The translations under genes were made by a program, and so were the position numbers. A stretch of 64,000 bases of DNA, from positions 945,001-1,009,000 of the forward strand of contig NZ_AP019779.1 in assembly GCF_019669925.1 (NCBI RefSeq), in the 5' to 3' direction. Source of the stretch: Methanobrevibacter arboriphilus (lineage in GTDB: Archaea; Methanobacteriota; Methanobacteria; Methanobacteriales; Methanobacteriaceae). This document shows, piece by piece, positions 51,342 through 61,395 of this stretch (positions are counted from its first letter, which is position 1; each line of letters opens with the position of its first letter). The notes under the pieces are model-generated. The model did no database searches. It was not told the DNA's origin and saw only the letters and a list, made by a program, of their open reading frames with translations.

Positions 51342-52514
51342 ATGGGAAAAAAAATATTTTCAAAAAATTATAGTCGGCTTAATCTTGATAGAATAAGCTA
51401 TAATCTATCAAAAGAAATAATTAATACTGAAAATATCCATAATTCTTTAAAAAAAACACAACAATGTCCAGAATGTGAAATTAATCTTCCAATTAAGATT
51501 AAAAAATTTAAAAATATAGATGAGCAAGTAAATTTATGTGATATTGATAATGAATTTGGTAGATGTAGCTGTGGAAAAAGACATCTAGATATAATAATGA
51601 CACATGTTTTAAAAATAATGAAAGATGAAAAAATTAAATTAAGAAACTACAATCTCCGAAATGGACCAGTTCCACTCATAACTCCTCTAACAAACCATCC
51701 CCACATATATCTAAAAAAAAATTCTTTGATAATTTTACATACAGATTTAACAAAACATATTGCAGAGATAATATTAGATGAAGTTAGTGAAATTAAAGGA
51801 GTGTTGAAAGGAAATTCAAGAGAAACAGTTGGAAAAATTGATTCAAATTGTGAAGAGACATCATACAAAATTTTAAAGGGAAATGACATAAGATGTGATA
51901 TAATTCAAAGTCCACTTGGAAAAATAGCTATAAATAAAGTTCAACATCTAAGTTACATAGAGTTTCCAAACTCTTCAGAAAACAAAATAATTAATTTATG
52001 TAATTATCTAAAATCAAAGAATTATTCCAGAGAAGAAATTTCCAAATTAAAAGTTTTAGATGGAACCTGTGGTAATGGAACTCTAGGTATATTTTTATTA
52101 AAATTAGGTGTTAAAGAAGTAGTTTTTAATGATATATGGAAACCTGCAACAATAATGACATTAGTAAATCTTGAAGCTAATGGGTTTAAGATGATCAAAG
52201 AAAGATTTAATAAAAATATATTTGAACTTAAAAGTGATGAAAGACTACTACCAAAGACAAAAATAACAAAAGAAAAAACTAGAAAAATAGAAGGATATAA
52301 CTATGAAAACTTTGAAATGTCATTTGGTGAAAATTTCAGAATATATAACCTATCTATAGAAAAATTATACTCAAAACTAAAAAATTACGAATTTAATAAA
52401 GAAAATAAAGATAAAGAATTCGATATATGCATATTAGATTGTTTTCCTGAAACAAACACAAGACCAATCCAAAAAATAGCTGAAAAAATAGCCATAGATG
52501 TTTTAATTGTTTAA
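51342..52514 (+). CDS. SAM-dependent methyltransferase with N-terminal zinc-ribbon
   Basis: Unrecognised 390-residue protein. A zinc-ribbon-like pattern (QCPECEINLP...CSCGKRH) occupies about residues 40-90, and LKVLDGTCGNGTLGIFLLKLGVKEVVFNDI (about residues 235-265) is class I methyltransferase motif I with its acidic residue. DICILDCFPE near the C-terminus could be motif IV. The substrate, whether tRNA, rRNA, protein or small molecule, is not apparent. The ATG follows ATGATAAC. Its end overlaps the convergent gene's end by 12 bases. It lies divergent from the Tad-like ATPase gene. Confidence 0.6.
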   Translation: MGKKIFSKNYSRLNLDRISYNLSKEIINTENIHNSLKKTQQCPECEINLPIKIKKFKNIDEQVNLCDIDNEFGRCSCGKRHLDIIMTHVLKIMKDEKIKLRNYNLRNGPVPLITPLTNHPHIYLKKNSLIILHTDLTKHIAEIILDEVSEIKGVLKGNSRETVGKIDSNCEETSYKILKGNDIRCDIIQSPLGKIAINKVQHLSYIEFPNSSENKIINLCNYLKSKNYSREEISKLKVLDGTCGNGTLGIFLLKLGVKEVVFNDIWKPATIMTLVNLEANGFKMIKERFNKNIFELKSDERLLPKTKITKEKTRKIEGYNYENFEMSFGENFRIYNLSIEKLYSKLKNYEFNKENKDKEFDICILDCFPETNTRPIQKIAEKIAIDVLIV

Positions 52515-52808
52515 ATCCAATACATCCTCACAGAATTTTTCTATTATAATCTTATTATATTCTTCACTTTTTTTAGACTCATCAAAATAATATAAATAAT
52601 ATTCAACTTCATCATTACTTTTAAATTCTAAAACAACTATAGCTATGGGACTTATAGAACAAACTCCAGATTCATCTGAATTTGAAATCATAATAGATAA
52701 ATCATAGAACGGATAAATCTTAAATTTGCCTAAACTAAAAGCTTTTGTGAAAAAACTTTCTTTATGAAGTTTAAGCTTTAAAATCTCTGCCAAATATTCT
52801 TTAATCAT
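52503..52808 (-). CDS. Hypothetical protein coupled to the DUF2953 gene
   Basis: A 101-residue protein of unknown family, predicted soluble, with alternating strands (KIYPFYDLSIMISN, PIAIVVLEFKS, VEYYLYYFDES) and an acidic C-terminus. Its ATG overlaps the stop of the preceding DUF2953 gene (ATGATTAA), a strong sign of translational coupling and of a shared process. Its end overlaps the convergent methyltransferase gene by 12 bases. Function cannot be read. Confidence 0.6.
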   Translation of the reverse strand: MIKEYLAEILKLKLHKESFFTKAFSLGKFKIYPFYDLSIMISNSDESGVCSISPIAIVVLEFKSNDEVEYYLYYFDESKKSEEYNKIIIEKFCEDVLDLNN

Positions 52809-53523
52809 TTTTAAGCAGCTTCCTTGATTTTAATATAAGTTTAATCATGCTTTTTTTAGTTAAAAGTTTAAAAATTTTTAATGCTGGCTTTAAAAGATTT
52901 ATTTTAAATGAAATTTCACTTTTAAAATTTATAGCCTCTCTATTGAAAACTGGTTCTGCTGAGAGATTGAAAGATTTATGCATATTAGGAGTCGATGAAA
53001 AGGCCCATATATAGCCTAAAATAGTTGCAGTATCCACAGGACTCGAAAATCCCAATATCAAATGAGTTTTAAAACTTTTTAATTTTATAGAAGATAAAAT
53101 AGATTTAATCAAATCTACTATATCCCAAAAATTGATTTTGATAAGAGGAAATAATGTTTTAAATTCATTCCATTTATCTTTAGATTTTTTATCTTTTTTA
53201 CTTTTTTTATCATTCTTTTCTTTCTTTTCATCATTTGAAGATTCATAATCAGTATCTTTAGTATTAATTTTATTGTTAACCTTATTATTTTTAGAATCCT
53301 TATTATTTTTAGAATTTTTATTATTTTCTTCAGTATCTGGAAAATTTTTAGAAAAAATTTTAATAAAAGACCATTTAACCTCAATATGCCCTTTAAAATC
53401 ATTTTCCTTTTTATTTAGAAATATATTTATATCTAACCCAACATATAAAAAAATCAATAGTATTATTATGATAAAAATAATTAAAAATAAAATTATTTCT
53501 AAAATTAAAGTTAATAGGCCCAA
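52801..53523 (-). CDS. DUF2953 protein (YtfI-like)
   Basis: A 240-residue protein with one N-terminal membrane helix (LILEIILFLIIFIIIILLIFLY), a DUF2953-like beta-rich start (LDINIFLNKKENDFKGHIEVKWSFIKIF), a Lys/Asp-rich insert (about residues 65-110) and the conserved later segment FKTHLILGFSSPVDTATILGYIWAF. The start is TTG preceded by AAAGGGGATAAT. In Bacillus the DUF2953 gene ytfI sits next to ytfJ; here the YtfJ/GerW-like gene lies 231 bases upstream on the same strand. Function is unknown; the pair is inferred to act at the membrane. Confidence 0.7.
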   Translation of the reverse strand: MGLLTLILEIILFLIIFIIIILLIFLYVGLDINIFLNKKENDFKGHIEVKWSFIKIFSKNFPDTEENNKNSKNNKDSKNNKVNNKINTKDTDYESSNDEKKEKNDKKSKKDKKSKDKWNEFKTLFPLIKINFWDIVDLIKSILSSIKLKSFKTHLILGFSSPVDTATILGYIWAFSSTPNMHKSFNLSAEPVFNREAINFKSEISFKINLLKPALKIFKLLTKKSMIKLILKSRKLLKND

Positions 53524-53754
53524 ATTATCCCCTTTAGTTAGATAGACATTAAAATATTAAATAAATATTAAGTATTAAATAGATATTACTATATTAGATT
53601 TAGATACTAAAATATTAAATAGGTATTAAACTATTAAATAGATATTAAAATTAAATAAATTATTAAATAAATATTAAATCATTAGATAGATATTAAAATA
53701 CAATGGCTTATTCCAAAGATTCAAGCAAGTTAATTTATAATATATAGCTAAAGT

Positions 53755-54186
53755 CTATTCAGAATCTTTTACTTCAGTATAATCTTCATTAAGATTATTT
53801 GCAAATTCAGAATTGGATTTATCTGTTTGTTCATTATAATTAGAAATAATTTCTTTTATTAAATCAGTTGCAACTATGCCTAATTCAGATATTGCTTTAC
53901 TAGTTTCAGTAGCCTTTGTTAGATTTAATACTCTAACACCATCCATACCCTCTAATTTTTTATCAACAACCACTATGGAAATAGGTTCTATCCCAGCACC
54001 AGCACCTGAGCCAAATCCATTATCAGAATCAGAACTATTTACTTGTCCAGCACCAAAACCAAATCCCCATTTCATAAAAGGAATCAATATCTTATCTTCA
54101 GTTTCTATTGGATCTCCAACAAAATTTCTAACATTTAAAAGCTTTTTTAATTCATCTACTGTAGTTTTAATAGAGTTATCAGTCAT
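53755..54186 (-). CDS. GerW family protein (YtfJ-like)
   Basis: A 143-residue protein of the GerW/YtfJ family. VDELKKLLNVRNFVGDPIETEDKILIPFMKWGFGFGAGQ and the Gly-rich FGSGAGAGIEPISIVVVDKK match that family's conserved regions, with an acidic C-terminal tail. In Bacillus YtfJ is a sporulation/germination protein, but archaea lack spores, so the name only marks the family. GGTGATAAT lies immediately before the ATG. It is the first of a three-gene reverse-strand group with DUF2953 and a 101-residue protein. An AT-rich 231-base spacer with ATTAAATAGATATTA-type repeats separates it from DUF2953. Confidence 0.85.
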   Translation of the reverse strand: MTDNSIKTTVDELKKLLNVRNFVGDPIETEDKILIPFMKWGFGFGAGQVNSSDSDNGFGSGAGAGIEPISIVVVDKKLEGMDGVRVLNLTKATETSKAISELGIVATDLIKEIISNYNEQTDKSNSEFANNLNEDYTEVKDSE

Positions 54187-54497
54187 ATTATCACCTTTAT
54201 CTTTAATAGTTTAGAAACCAAAAATAATAATAAAAATTATAAAAATTTTAAAAGTTAAAAATTTGGTAACTAATTAATCAAATAATGATATATATAATAT
54301 ATAAAACATAGTTAAAATAATTTTTTGAAATTATATAATCAATAAATAATAAAAGCTTCATTTTTAGCTTTATAAAAATAGAAAATTTTTATAAAAAAAT
54401 GAAAAATAAAAAAGAAAAAATAATATCTAAAAAAGAACAATATATATCTAAAAAAAGAATGATAATAAAACCAAAACAATATATAAAGCTAAATACA
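54187..54497. other. Intergenic region, GerW-like / TctA-like genes
   Basis: AT-rich and A-rich low-complexity sequence with the GerW-like gene's ribosome site at its left end. No gene is seen. Confidence 0.45.
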
Positions 54498-55745
54498 CTA
54501 TATAAACATTTCAAAATAGATTATCATTGCAGGAATTATTAAAACCCCCATTAAATGAGATTTAGAAACACCTAAATAATGTGGAAGCAACCCCATAGCA
54601 GTTGAAGTAATAAGAGCAAGGGTAATATAGATAATGTTGGCTTTATAAATTATTGTAAATATATATAAAATTAACACCATTAAAATTATAACTATAAAAG
54701 ACAACTTTTTATAATTTATGTTTTGCATTATCTTAGAAAAACTATCTCCTAATTTTAAACATAACATTAATGATACAGATACTGCTACAAGTGCAGTAAA
54801 TATGAATATTAACAAATGCGAAATACTAAATGTGCTTATTAAGTAACTCATATAAACAGCTATTCCACTTCGAGGATTTCCAATCAGATAAATACATATA
54901 AGAGAAAATAAAGTATCTGAAGTATTTAAACCACTAATTGATGTTAAAAAATTCTCAGTATTGTCCTCACCATCTCCACCCGCTACTGTTTGAGCTATTA
55001 TACTTCCCTGAGCAGGACCAAATCCTGGTAAAAACCCAAGAATAGCTCCAGATACACCACCTGCAAAAATTCCCCTTAGCATATTACTATTCAATTCAAG
55101 GTCATAAAATTTGTTTTGATGGGGCATAAAAGATTTATCATTTAAACTAAATAAAATAGTACTTATTCCAAAGAGACCTGAAAATATACACATCATAGAG
55201 AGTCCTGATGATATAGGTGTTTGAAAGATAGTCCAACCTAAAAAACCTGAAAAAATAAATAATATTAATGACCAAAAAAAGGCTCTTTTACCATTACTTA
55301 ATCTCCAAATCATATATAATGAAACTAAAAGAAGTATTAAAAATGTATAAGGCTTTATAACTCCTTGTATAGTAGGTAAAAAAATTATAAGTATTGGAAG
55401 TATTAATATAATAACAATTATTGCTCCAAACCCTCCAATAGCAACTATTCTAATAGCTTCTTTAGATCTTCCTTCTAAAACCATTCGATGACCAGGCAGT
55501 ACAGATACTGCAGTTGCTTCATCAGGTACTCCCAAAAAGATAGAAGGTATAAATTCTATCAGCGCATGTGCAATTGACATAGCTACCAAAAATACACATA
55601 AAAATTCTGGTGAAAAAATTCCCAATAAAAAAGCAGAAGATGTGAAAATTATAGCTCCTGCTGTATTAACATGAATTCCTGGAATTAATCCAGTAATTGC
55701 ACCACATATAACACCTAAAAAGCAAGCGAAAATAAGATCAAACAT
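54498..55745 (-). CDS. TctA-like membrane permease
   Basis: A 415-residue integral membrane protein of the TctA/DUF112 type, which in bacteria forms the large permease of tripartite tricarboxylate transporters. GAITGLIPGIHVNTAGAII, FIPSIFLGVPDEATAVSVLPGHRMVLEGR and FLPGFGPAQGSIIAQTVAGG show the duplicated Gly/Pro-rich family signatures. About ten helices are visible. No TctB or binding-protein genes are nearby, so archaeal members may use a different mechanism or substrate. A GGTGTGATAG site precedes the ATG. Confidence 0.8.
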   Translation of the reverse strand: MFDLIFACFLGVICGAITGLIPGIHVNTAGAIIFTSSAFLLGIFSPEFLCVFLVAMSIAHALIEFIPSIFLGVPDEATAVSVLPGHRMVLEGRSKEAIRIVAIGGFGAIIVIILILPILIIFLPTIQGVIKPYTFLILLLVSLYMIWRLSNGKRAFFWSLILFIFSGFLGWTIFQTPISSGLSMMCIFSGLFGISTILFSLNDKSFMPHQNKFYDLELNSNMLRGIFAGGVSGAILGFLPGFGPAQGSIIAQTVAGGDGEDNTENFLTSISGLNTSDTLFSLICIYLIGNPRSGIAVYMSYLISTFSISHLLIFIFTALVAVSVSLMLCLKLGDSFSKIMQNINYKKLSFIVIILMVLILYIFTIIYKANIIYITLALITSTAMGLLPHYLGVSKSHLMGVLIIPAMIIYFEMFI

Positions 55746-55992
55746 CCTATCACACCTGCATTTTAATATTTATAAATGAATTAGTAATAATTATATTAAT
55801 AATTCTATACCTATCAATTGAAAAAAATAAAATAAAATGAAAAATAAAACAATTAATAGTATTAAATTAAAGTTAAATTAATAATAAACTAAAATTAATT
55901 TAATAGTATTAAATTAAAACTAAATTGATAATATTAAATAAAGTTAAATTAATTAATAGTACTAATTTAGTAAGTTAAAATTAAAATGAAAA

Positions 55993-56262
55993 CTACATCA
56001 GTCTTCTAACATCAAGAACCTCTACACTATTGACATTAGGAAGTTTTGCTAATTTTTCCTCTACTATTTCGGTTCCACCTTCCCCATCATCAATGATAAA
56101 CATCACATTTAAAGCTACTAAACCAAAAGCAATAGGTTCTTCATCTATTTTATGTAACTCAGCATCTTCACTAACAACATTTTGAGCATCAATTTTCATT
56201 TGTTCTAGGTCAACATCAGGGCTTTCAGGCATTAATTTTACAGTTGCTACTACTTCTCCCAT
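55993..56262 (-). CDS. ef1b: Elongation factor 1-beta (archaeal)
   Basis: Guanine-nucleotide exchange factor for EF-1 alpha, 89 residues. VVATVKLMPESPDVDLEQM, IAFGLVALNVMFIIDDGEGG and the C-terminal NVNSVEVLDVRRLM are the archaeal EF-1 beta landmarks. CGGAGGA precedes the ATG. In relatives the gene usually stands just after the small zinc-finger gene found here at 56892-57053; in this window 629 non-coding bases with a triplicated 28-base unit separate them. Confidence 0.96.
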   Translation of the reverse strand: MGEVVATVKLMPESPDVDLEQMKIDAQNVVSEDAELHKIDEEPIAFGLVALNVMFIIDDGEGGTEIVEEKLAKLPNVNSVEVLDVRRLM

Positions 56263-56891
56263 TTTTAAATCCTCCGAATAAAATTATTTTAGAAATTTTG
56301 AAATTTATATTATAAATACATGATATAATTTTATCATTTTAGCATATATAATATAATTTTATCATTTTAGTATATATAATATGATTTTATTATTTTAGTA
56401 TATATATCTATATCTTGAGTCATTAGTCTTTTAATTTATTCAAATTTTAAAAAATTAAACAATAATAAACTAATTTATTTAAAACCCATATAAAATTATG
56501 TGGTGCATAATCTATTGATTTATATAATAAAAATATAGCTAACTTTTTAGGCCACATTTATAGATTATTTGAATATAATACTTAAATAAATGCAAGCTAA
56601 AATATATCTCTATTAATATTTAATTATTTTGGTTTATATTAAGTAAATATTACTAATAAATCGATTATTATCTTAAAAAGATAATTTTAACCGTTTTAAA
56701 TAAATAATAATGATCAAAAACAGTTTTACATACAAAAATCAATTTATAAATCTATGATCATATTTATTATATATTATTAAATTTAATATAACCAATAATA
56801 TAATTATTAATTAGTATATACTCTCAGGTATTAAGATAAAAAGAAAAAATACCAGAAAATATTAGAATAAGAAATATTGAAGTAAATATTT
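56263..56891. other. EF-1 beta / zinc-finger gene spacer
   Basis: 629 AT-rich bases. It contains the 28-base tandem repeat near EF-1 beta, and farther right an ATGTGG...CCACAT pair (about 56515-56570) too widely spaced to be a clear hairpin. No gene is seen. Confidence 0.5.
56323..56406. repeat. Three tandem 28-bp units upstream of EF-1 beta
   Basis: Units at 56323-56350, 56351-56378 and 56379-56406 are all exactly 28 bases; the first two differ at one position and the third at a few more. Each carries a TATATATA core, so on the reverse strand each gives a TATA-like site oriented toward the EF-1 beta gene. Confidence 0.85.
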
Positions 56892-57053
56892 TTATGGTCC
56901 TTCAAAACCACAATCACAGACATAAGTGTGACCAAAAGTACGACATTTATCACATCTTGCTATTAATTCACCACATTCAGGACATGGAAATTCAACATAA
57001 GTATCAATCAATGGAATTTCTTGTTTACAAGATTTACATTCTACTTTTTTCAT
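56892..57053 (-). CDS. Small zinc-finger RNA-binding protein (HVO_2753-like)
   Basis: A 53-residue protein with four CxxC-type pairs: CKSC near residue 6, CPEC at 24, CDKC at 34 and CDC at 46. It ends CDCGFEGP, matching the archaeal HVO_2753/COG2888 zinc-ribbon family, thought to bind RNA. GAGGTGAATAAA precedes the ATG. It starts one base after the mfnE stop codon, so it probably shares its transcript. It is too short for most gene-finder cut-offs and is easy to miss. Confidence 0.88.
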   Translation of the reverse strand: MKKVECKSCKQEIPLIDTYVEFPCPECGELIARCDKCRTFGHTYVCDCGFEGP

Positions 57054-57054
57054 T

Positions 57055-57741
57055 TTATTCACCTCTAATTAATGTATATTTAAAATTATAATTATCTTTA
57101 TAATTATTATCACTTATTCTGTCACTATTTTCAACTTCAATAAGAGATAAAACTCTCTCAGGGAAATTTCCATTAACAACAAAACAATTAGTACCGAATT
57201 CAAGTAATAACTCACCAAGCATTAAGTCAACTGATGTTTCATTAAAAGTTAGTAGTTTTTTAGCATCAATTTCATCAAAAAATTTTGACCCAACACTATT
57301 TGGTTCTCGGCTATATATACCATCTACATTTGTAGCTATTAAAAGTTTCGATTTTAAGATATTTGAAACATAGGCAGAAATTGAATCTGAGGTTATATTC
57401 CAAGAATGAGGAATAGAATTATTATCCTTTAAAAAATCTGAACATAATAATATGGGAATTTTTCCAGAATCAACAACTTTTTCAGCTTCTTCAAGAGAAT
57501 AAACAAGTTTTGTAAAATTTAATTTATCATTTAGGAGTTTAGCTATTATATCCATAGCATTAATAGCTGTTTCATGAGTTATATCATTGGAAAATTCAGT
57601 TTCAAAATCATACTTACGAATAAGGTTTGCAAATTCTCCTCCACCAGCTATTATTATACAATTTGTTTCTTTTAATGATTCTACTAATTTTATAGCTTTT
57701 TTTGGAAAAAGACTTCCTCCAATTTTAATTACCCATTCAAT
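57055..57741 (-). CDS. mfnE: Methanofuran-biosynthesis kinase MfnE, ATT start
   Basis: Amino-acid-kinase-family enzyme that phosphorylates the aminomethylfuran-methyl phosphate intermediate in methanofuran synthesis. The frame encodes about 228 residues. The N-terminal [11 protein letters not shown] and [17 protein letters not shown] are the nucleotide-binding signatures, and [28 protein letters not shown] follows. The first in-frame ATG (57555) would delete both signatures. The frame continues upstream with no ATG, GTG or TTG. GAGGTG (57750-57755) lies eight bases before an ATT (57741), the likely initiator; an ATC at 57744 is the alternative. The zinc-finger gene follows. Confidence 0.8.
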   Translation of the reverse strand: MEWVIKIGGSLFPKKAIKLVESLKETNCIIIAGGGEFANLIRKYDFETEFSNDITHETAINAMDIIAKLLNDKLNFTKLVYSLEEAEKVVDSGKIPILLCSDFLKDNNSIPHSWNITSDSISAYVSNILKSKLLIATNVDGIYSREPNSVGSKFFDEIDAKKLLTFNETSVDLMLGELLLEFGTNCFVVNGNFPERVLSLIEVENSDRISDNNYKDNYNFKYTLIRGE

Positions 57742-57985
57742 GATTATTACACCTCTAATATGTAAACTAATAATCTAAGAAGATAAATCTAAATACTAAG
57801 GCTAAATATAAAGATTAAATTTAATATAAAGACTAAACTGAATATAAATACTAAACAGAATATAAATACTAATTGAATATAATAAAATATTTATAATAAA
57901 GTACTATGAATACAATAAACATTATGAATACTATACTAAATTTAATACAATTTAAATTAAAGATCCAATAAATTAAATTATATAT

Positions 57986-58327
57986 TCAACTTAACAATTT
58001 CAAATCTTGAGTCACTTTATCAATTATTTCATCAGTATCAGGACCAACACCTAAACAAGTTATAGTGGATGTAGGTAACTCAGTTCTACCAGCATCTTTT
58101 ACAATAAAATTAGGAACATTATTTTTTTTAGCTATTTCTTTTATTTCAAATAGCTCTTCTAAGCTATTTACTTTTACTATAACCTTTTTTTGACCTTCTT
58201 GTTCCCAAAATCTAATTTTATCAGAGTCTGCTTTTTTATATGCTCCTAAACAAGCATGACAAGCTTGAGCAGCAGTTTTACCTTTAGACATCTTCAAATC
58301 ATTCCTTACTACAATAACCTGTTTCAT
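57986..58327 (-). CDS. pth2: Peptidyl-tRNA hydrolase, archaeal type
   Basis: Releases tRNA from prematurely dropped peptidyl-tRNA. The 113-residue protein has [22 protein letters not shown] with the Lys-Gly-Lys and His catalytic-site region, and [24 protein letters not shown]; both are Pth2 hallmarks. AGGTGTAATTTA precedes the ATG. It lies 244 bases upstream of mfnE on the same strand. Confidence 0.96.
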   Translation of the reverse strand: MKQVIVVRNDLKMSKGKTAAQACHACLGAYKKADSDKIRFWEQEGQKKVIVKVNSLEELFEIKEIAKKNNVPNFIVKDAGRTELPTSTITCLGVGPDTDEIIDKVTQDLKLLS

Positions 58328-58997
58328 TAAATTACACCTATAATATTATTTTTAATATATATTTTTAATGTATATTTTTAATGTATATTTTTGATAAACG
58401 TTTTTAATAAATCTATTTTTAATAAAAATCTTTTTTAATAAGTCTAGAATCAATATAAATTTAATATCTATATTTTAATTGTTAAATTAAAATCATGATA
58501 AATTACGAATAATATATTTATTAAAGTATATTTATTAAACTAACAATATAAATTTATAATAATATAAATTATAATGATATATTTTATAATAATATAATTT
58601 ATGATAATTTATAAATAAAGATTTATATCAATAATAACTTATATTAGTGAAATTTATTATAGTGAAAATATAATAATAAAAATAATAAGAATAATACTAA
58701 GAATAATAAATATTTGCAATAAATATATAATAGTTAGTTTAAGAATGATTATTTTTAGTTAATAAAATTATTTTTAATTATAATTATTATAATAGATTAT
58801 AAGATTTATAAGTTTTACTTATAAGATTTATTTATAAGGTTTATTTATATGGTTTATTTAAAAATAAAGTTATTTTAATAATATATTTAATAAATCTAAG
58901 GATTATTTAATAAATTATCTAACAGTATATTTAATAATACATTATATAATATAATTTCTAATAATTTTTAATATATTTTTTATTTATAGGTGATAAA
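58328..58997. other. Divergent spacer upstream of the ABCE1 gene
   Basis: 670 bases of AT-rich simple sequence with TATATTTTTAATG-type repeats near pth2 (58355-58395) and TTATAAGATTTAT words near 58800-58860. A GGTGAT ribosome site closes it. No gene is seen. Confidence 0.45.
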
Positions 58998-60779
58998 TTG
59001 AGTAGAATTTCCATATTAGACCATGATCGATGCCAACCAAAAAAATGTAATTACACATGTATTGAATACTGTCCTGGAGTCCGTATGGAAGAAGACACAA
59101 TAATAATTGATGAAAAAACAAAAAAACCATTAATATCAGAAGAATTATGTTCTGGGTGCGGTATATGTACAAACCGTTGTCCATTTAATGCTATAAGTGT
59201 TATTAATCTTCCTGAGGCTCTTGATAATCCTATTCACAGGTTTGGGCAAAATATGTTTGAATTGTTTGGACTTCCTACTCTTAGTGAAGGATCAGTTATC
59301 GGTATCCTTGGACCAAATGGAATTGGAAAATCAACAATAATGAGAATTCTCTCAGGAGAAATGATTCCAAACCTTGGAAATTGGGAAAATCCTGCAAACA
59401 ATTGGGATGAAATAATAGATCATTATAAAGGTTCACAACTTCAAAGTTACTTTAAAAACCTATCAGAAGGGAAAATAAAAGTTATACACAAACCACAAAT
59501 GGTTGATCAACTTCCTAAATTTGTAAAAGGAAATGTTTCAGAACTTTTATCAAATGCAGATGAAAGGAATAAATTTGAAGAAGTTATAGAAACATTAGAC
59601 CTTAAAAATGTTCTTAATCGAGAAATAGCTAATTTAAGTGGAGGAGAACTCCAAAGAGTTGCAATAGCTGCATCATATGTAAGAGAAGGAGACTTTTACT
59701 ATTTCGATGAACCCACCTCCTGGTTAGATGTTCGTCAACGTTTAAATGCTGTTAAAGTCATAAGATCCCTTGCAGAAGATGGAAAATCAGTTATGGTAAT
59801 TGAACATGATTTAGCTACTTTAGATGCTATATCTGACTATGTTAATATTTTATATGGTCAAACTGGAGCATATGGAGTAGTTTCTCAGATGAAAGGAGTT
59901 AGAGTCGGAATAAATGCATATATTAATGGTTTTTTAAAAGAAGAAAATGTAAGAATCCGAAAACAGCCAATCGAATTTAGTATTAGACCTCCAACACCTG
60001 AAGATGAAGGAGAATCCATAGTATCATATACTAACTTAAAAAAATCATATGAGGGATTTTCATTAACTGCAGAATCAGGAGAGATATTTCATGATGAAAT
60101 AGTAACTGCATTTGGTTCAAATGGTATTGGAAAAACAACTTTTGCAAAAATATTAGCTAATGAAGTAAAACCAGATGAGGGAAAAGTTGAAGAAGATATA
60201 AAAATAGCTTATAAACCACAATATATTGTTTCTGACTTTGAAGGCAGAGTAGAAGATTTTTTATATATGAATGCTCCAAGCTATGGTTCAAATATTTTTA
60301 AAACAGAAATTATGAAGCCATTTTCACTTGAAGATATTTTAGATAAACAAGTAAATGAATTAAGTGGTGGAGAACTGCAAAGACTTGCTGTAGCTACTAC
60401 TTTATCAAAAGAGGCAGACATATATCTTTTTGATGAACCAACAGCTTTTCTTGATGTAGAACAAAGATTAGTAGCTGGAAAAGCTATTAGAAAAATTATA
60501 GAAAGTAAAAATGCAGCTTCACTTATTGTAGACCATGATATTGTATTTATAGACTATATAAGTGATCGGGCAATGGTTTTCCAAGGAGATCCAGGAATCA
60601 AAGGAAAAGCGAGCAAACCAATGGATCTAAGAACATCAATGAATAAATTCTTAAAAGACCTAAAAATCACATTCAGAAGAGACAAAGAAACAAAAAGGCC
60701 AAGAGTAAACAAGCTAGACAGCTATCTTGATAGAGAACAAAAAGAAAATGGGGAATATTACTATTTAAAAGATAAATAA
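58998..60779 (+). CDS. Ribosome recycling ATPase ABCE1
   Basis: ABCE1 (Rli1) splits post-termination ribosomes. The N-terminus has two cluster motifs ([15 protein letters not shown] and [12 protein letters not shown]). Two ABC domains follow: [17 protein letters not shown] and [15 protein letters not shown], then [17 protein letters not shown] and [15 protein letters not shown]. The 593-residue length is standard. The start is TTG, decided by GGTGATAAA directly before it. It is apparently monocistronic with a long upstream spacer. Confidence 0.97.
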   Translation: MSRISILDHDRCQPKKCNYTCIEYCPGVRMEEDTIIIDEKTKKPLISEELCSGCGICTNRCPFNAISVINLPEALDNPIHRFGQNMFELFGLPTLSEGSVIGILGPNGIGKSTIMRILSGEMIPNLGNWENPANNWDEIIDHYKGSQLQSYFKNLSEGKIKVIHKPQMVDQLPKFVKGNVSELLSNADERNKFEEVIETLDLKNVLNREIANLSGGELQRVAIAASYVREGDFYYFDEPTSWLDVRQRLNAVKVIRSLAEDGKSVMVIEHDLATLDAISDYVNILYGQTGAYGVVSQMKGVRVGINAYINGFLKEENVRIRKQPIEFSIRPPTPEDEGESIVSYTNLKKSYEGFSLTAESGEIFHDEIVTAFGSNGIGKTTFAKILANEVKPDEGKVEEDIKIAYKPQYIVSDFEGRVEDFLYMNAPSYGSNIFKTEIMKPFSLEDILDKQVNELSGGELQRLAVATTLSKEADIYLFDEPTAFLDVEQRLVAGKAIRKIIESKNAASLIVDHDIVFIDYISDRAMVFQGDPGIKGKASKPMDLRTSMNKFLKDLKITFRRDKETKRPRVNKLDSYLDREQKENGEYYYLKDK

Positions 60780-60946
60780 TACGAATTATAGTTAAATTTA
60801 AAATATTTTAATCTTTTTAAATAATGTTTAAAAGAATAAAACTAGATAATCAAAATAAAATCAATTCAAATGTTTTAAAAAATATTATATTAACAATAAA
60901 TAGTAATAATAAATAAAAATATTTAATCGTTAAATAGATATTAGAC

Positions 60947-61264
60947 TTAAGAAAGGTTTAAATGATTATGACATTCTTTTAATGCATCATCTACATTACA
61001 ATCAAGCATTATAACCTTAATTCCCATCTTTCTAAGTTCAATATGAGGTTCTTTGCCTATTTTTTTGCATAATACTACTTTACAATCATTTATAAGGTCT
61101 GTTGATTCTTTCCACCTGTCTGTATGATCCTCTAATCGAATGTTTGATTTTTTTCTTAGTTCTAAAAATTCACTATTCTTAACATCAAAGATGAAAAATT
61201 GTTCAGCATCTCCAAAATGAAGATCAATATTTTTCCCATCAGTAGAAGCAACTGCTACCATCAT
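60947..61264 (-). CDS. nifX: NifX/NafY-like FeMo-cofactor-binding protein
   Basis: A 105-residue protein of the dinitrogenase iron-molybdenum cofactor-binding family. [26 protein letters not shown] is the family start, and [26 protein letters not shown] follows. It presumably carries or protects the FeMo cofactor precursor. GGTGATATT precedes the first of two adjacent ATGs. It follows nifN on the same strand in the usual nifE-N-X order, suggesting one operon. Confidence 0.88.
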   Translation of the reverse strand: MMVAVASTDGKNIDLHFGDAEQFFIFDVKNSEFLELRKKSNIRLEDHTDRWKESTDLINDCKVVLCKKIGKEPHIELRKMGIKVIMLDCNVDDALKECHNHLNLS

Positions 61265-61395
61265 AATATCACCATATACCTACAATAATACTATTTTTTT
61301 AATACATAATCATAATTACTAATTCATAAATCACAATTCACAATCAATATAACTATTATATAAAAATACATATCATAAAATTAAACACCTTAAAA

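Noticed and set aside
56894-57091. Forward-strand 65-codon ORF.
   Set aside because: It overlaps the well-supported reverse-strand zinc-finger gene and the end of mfnE.
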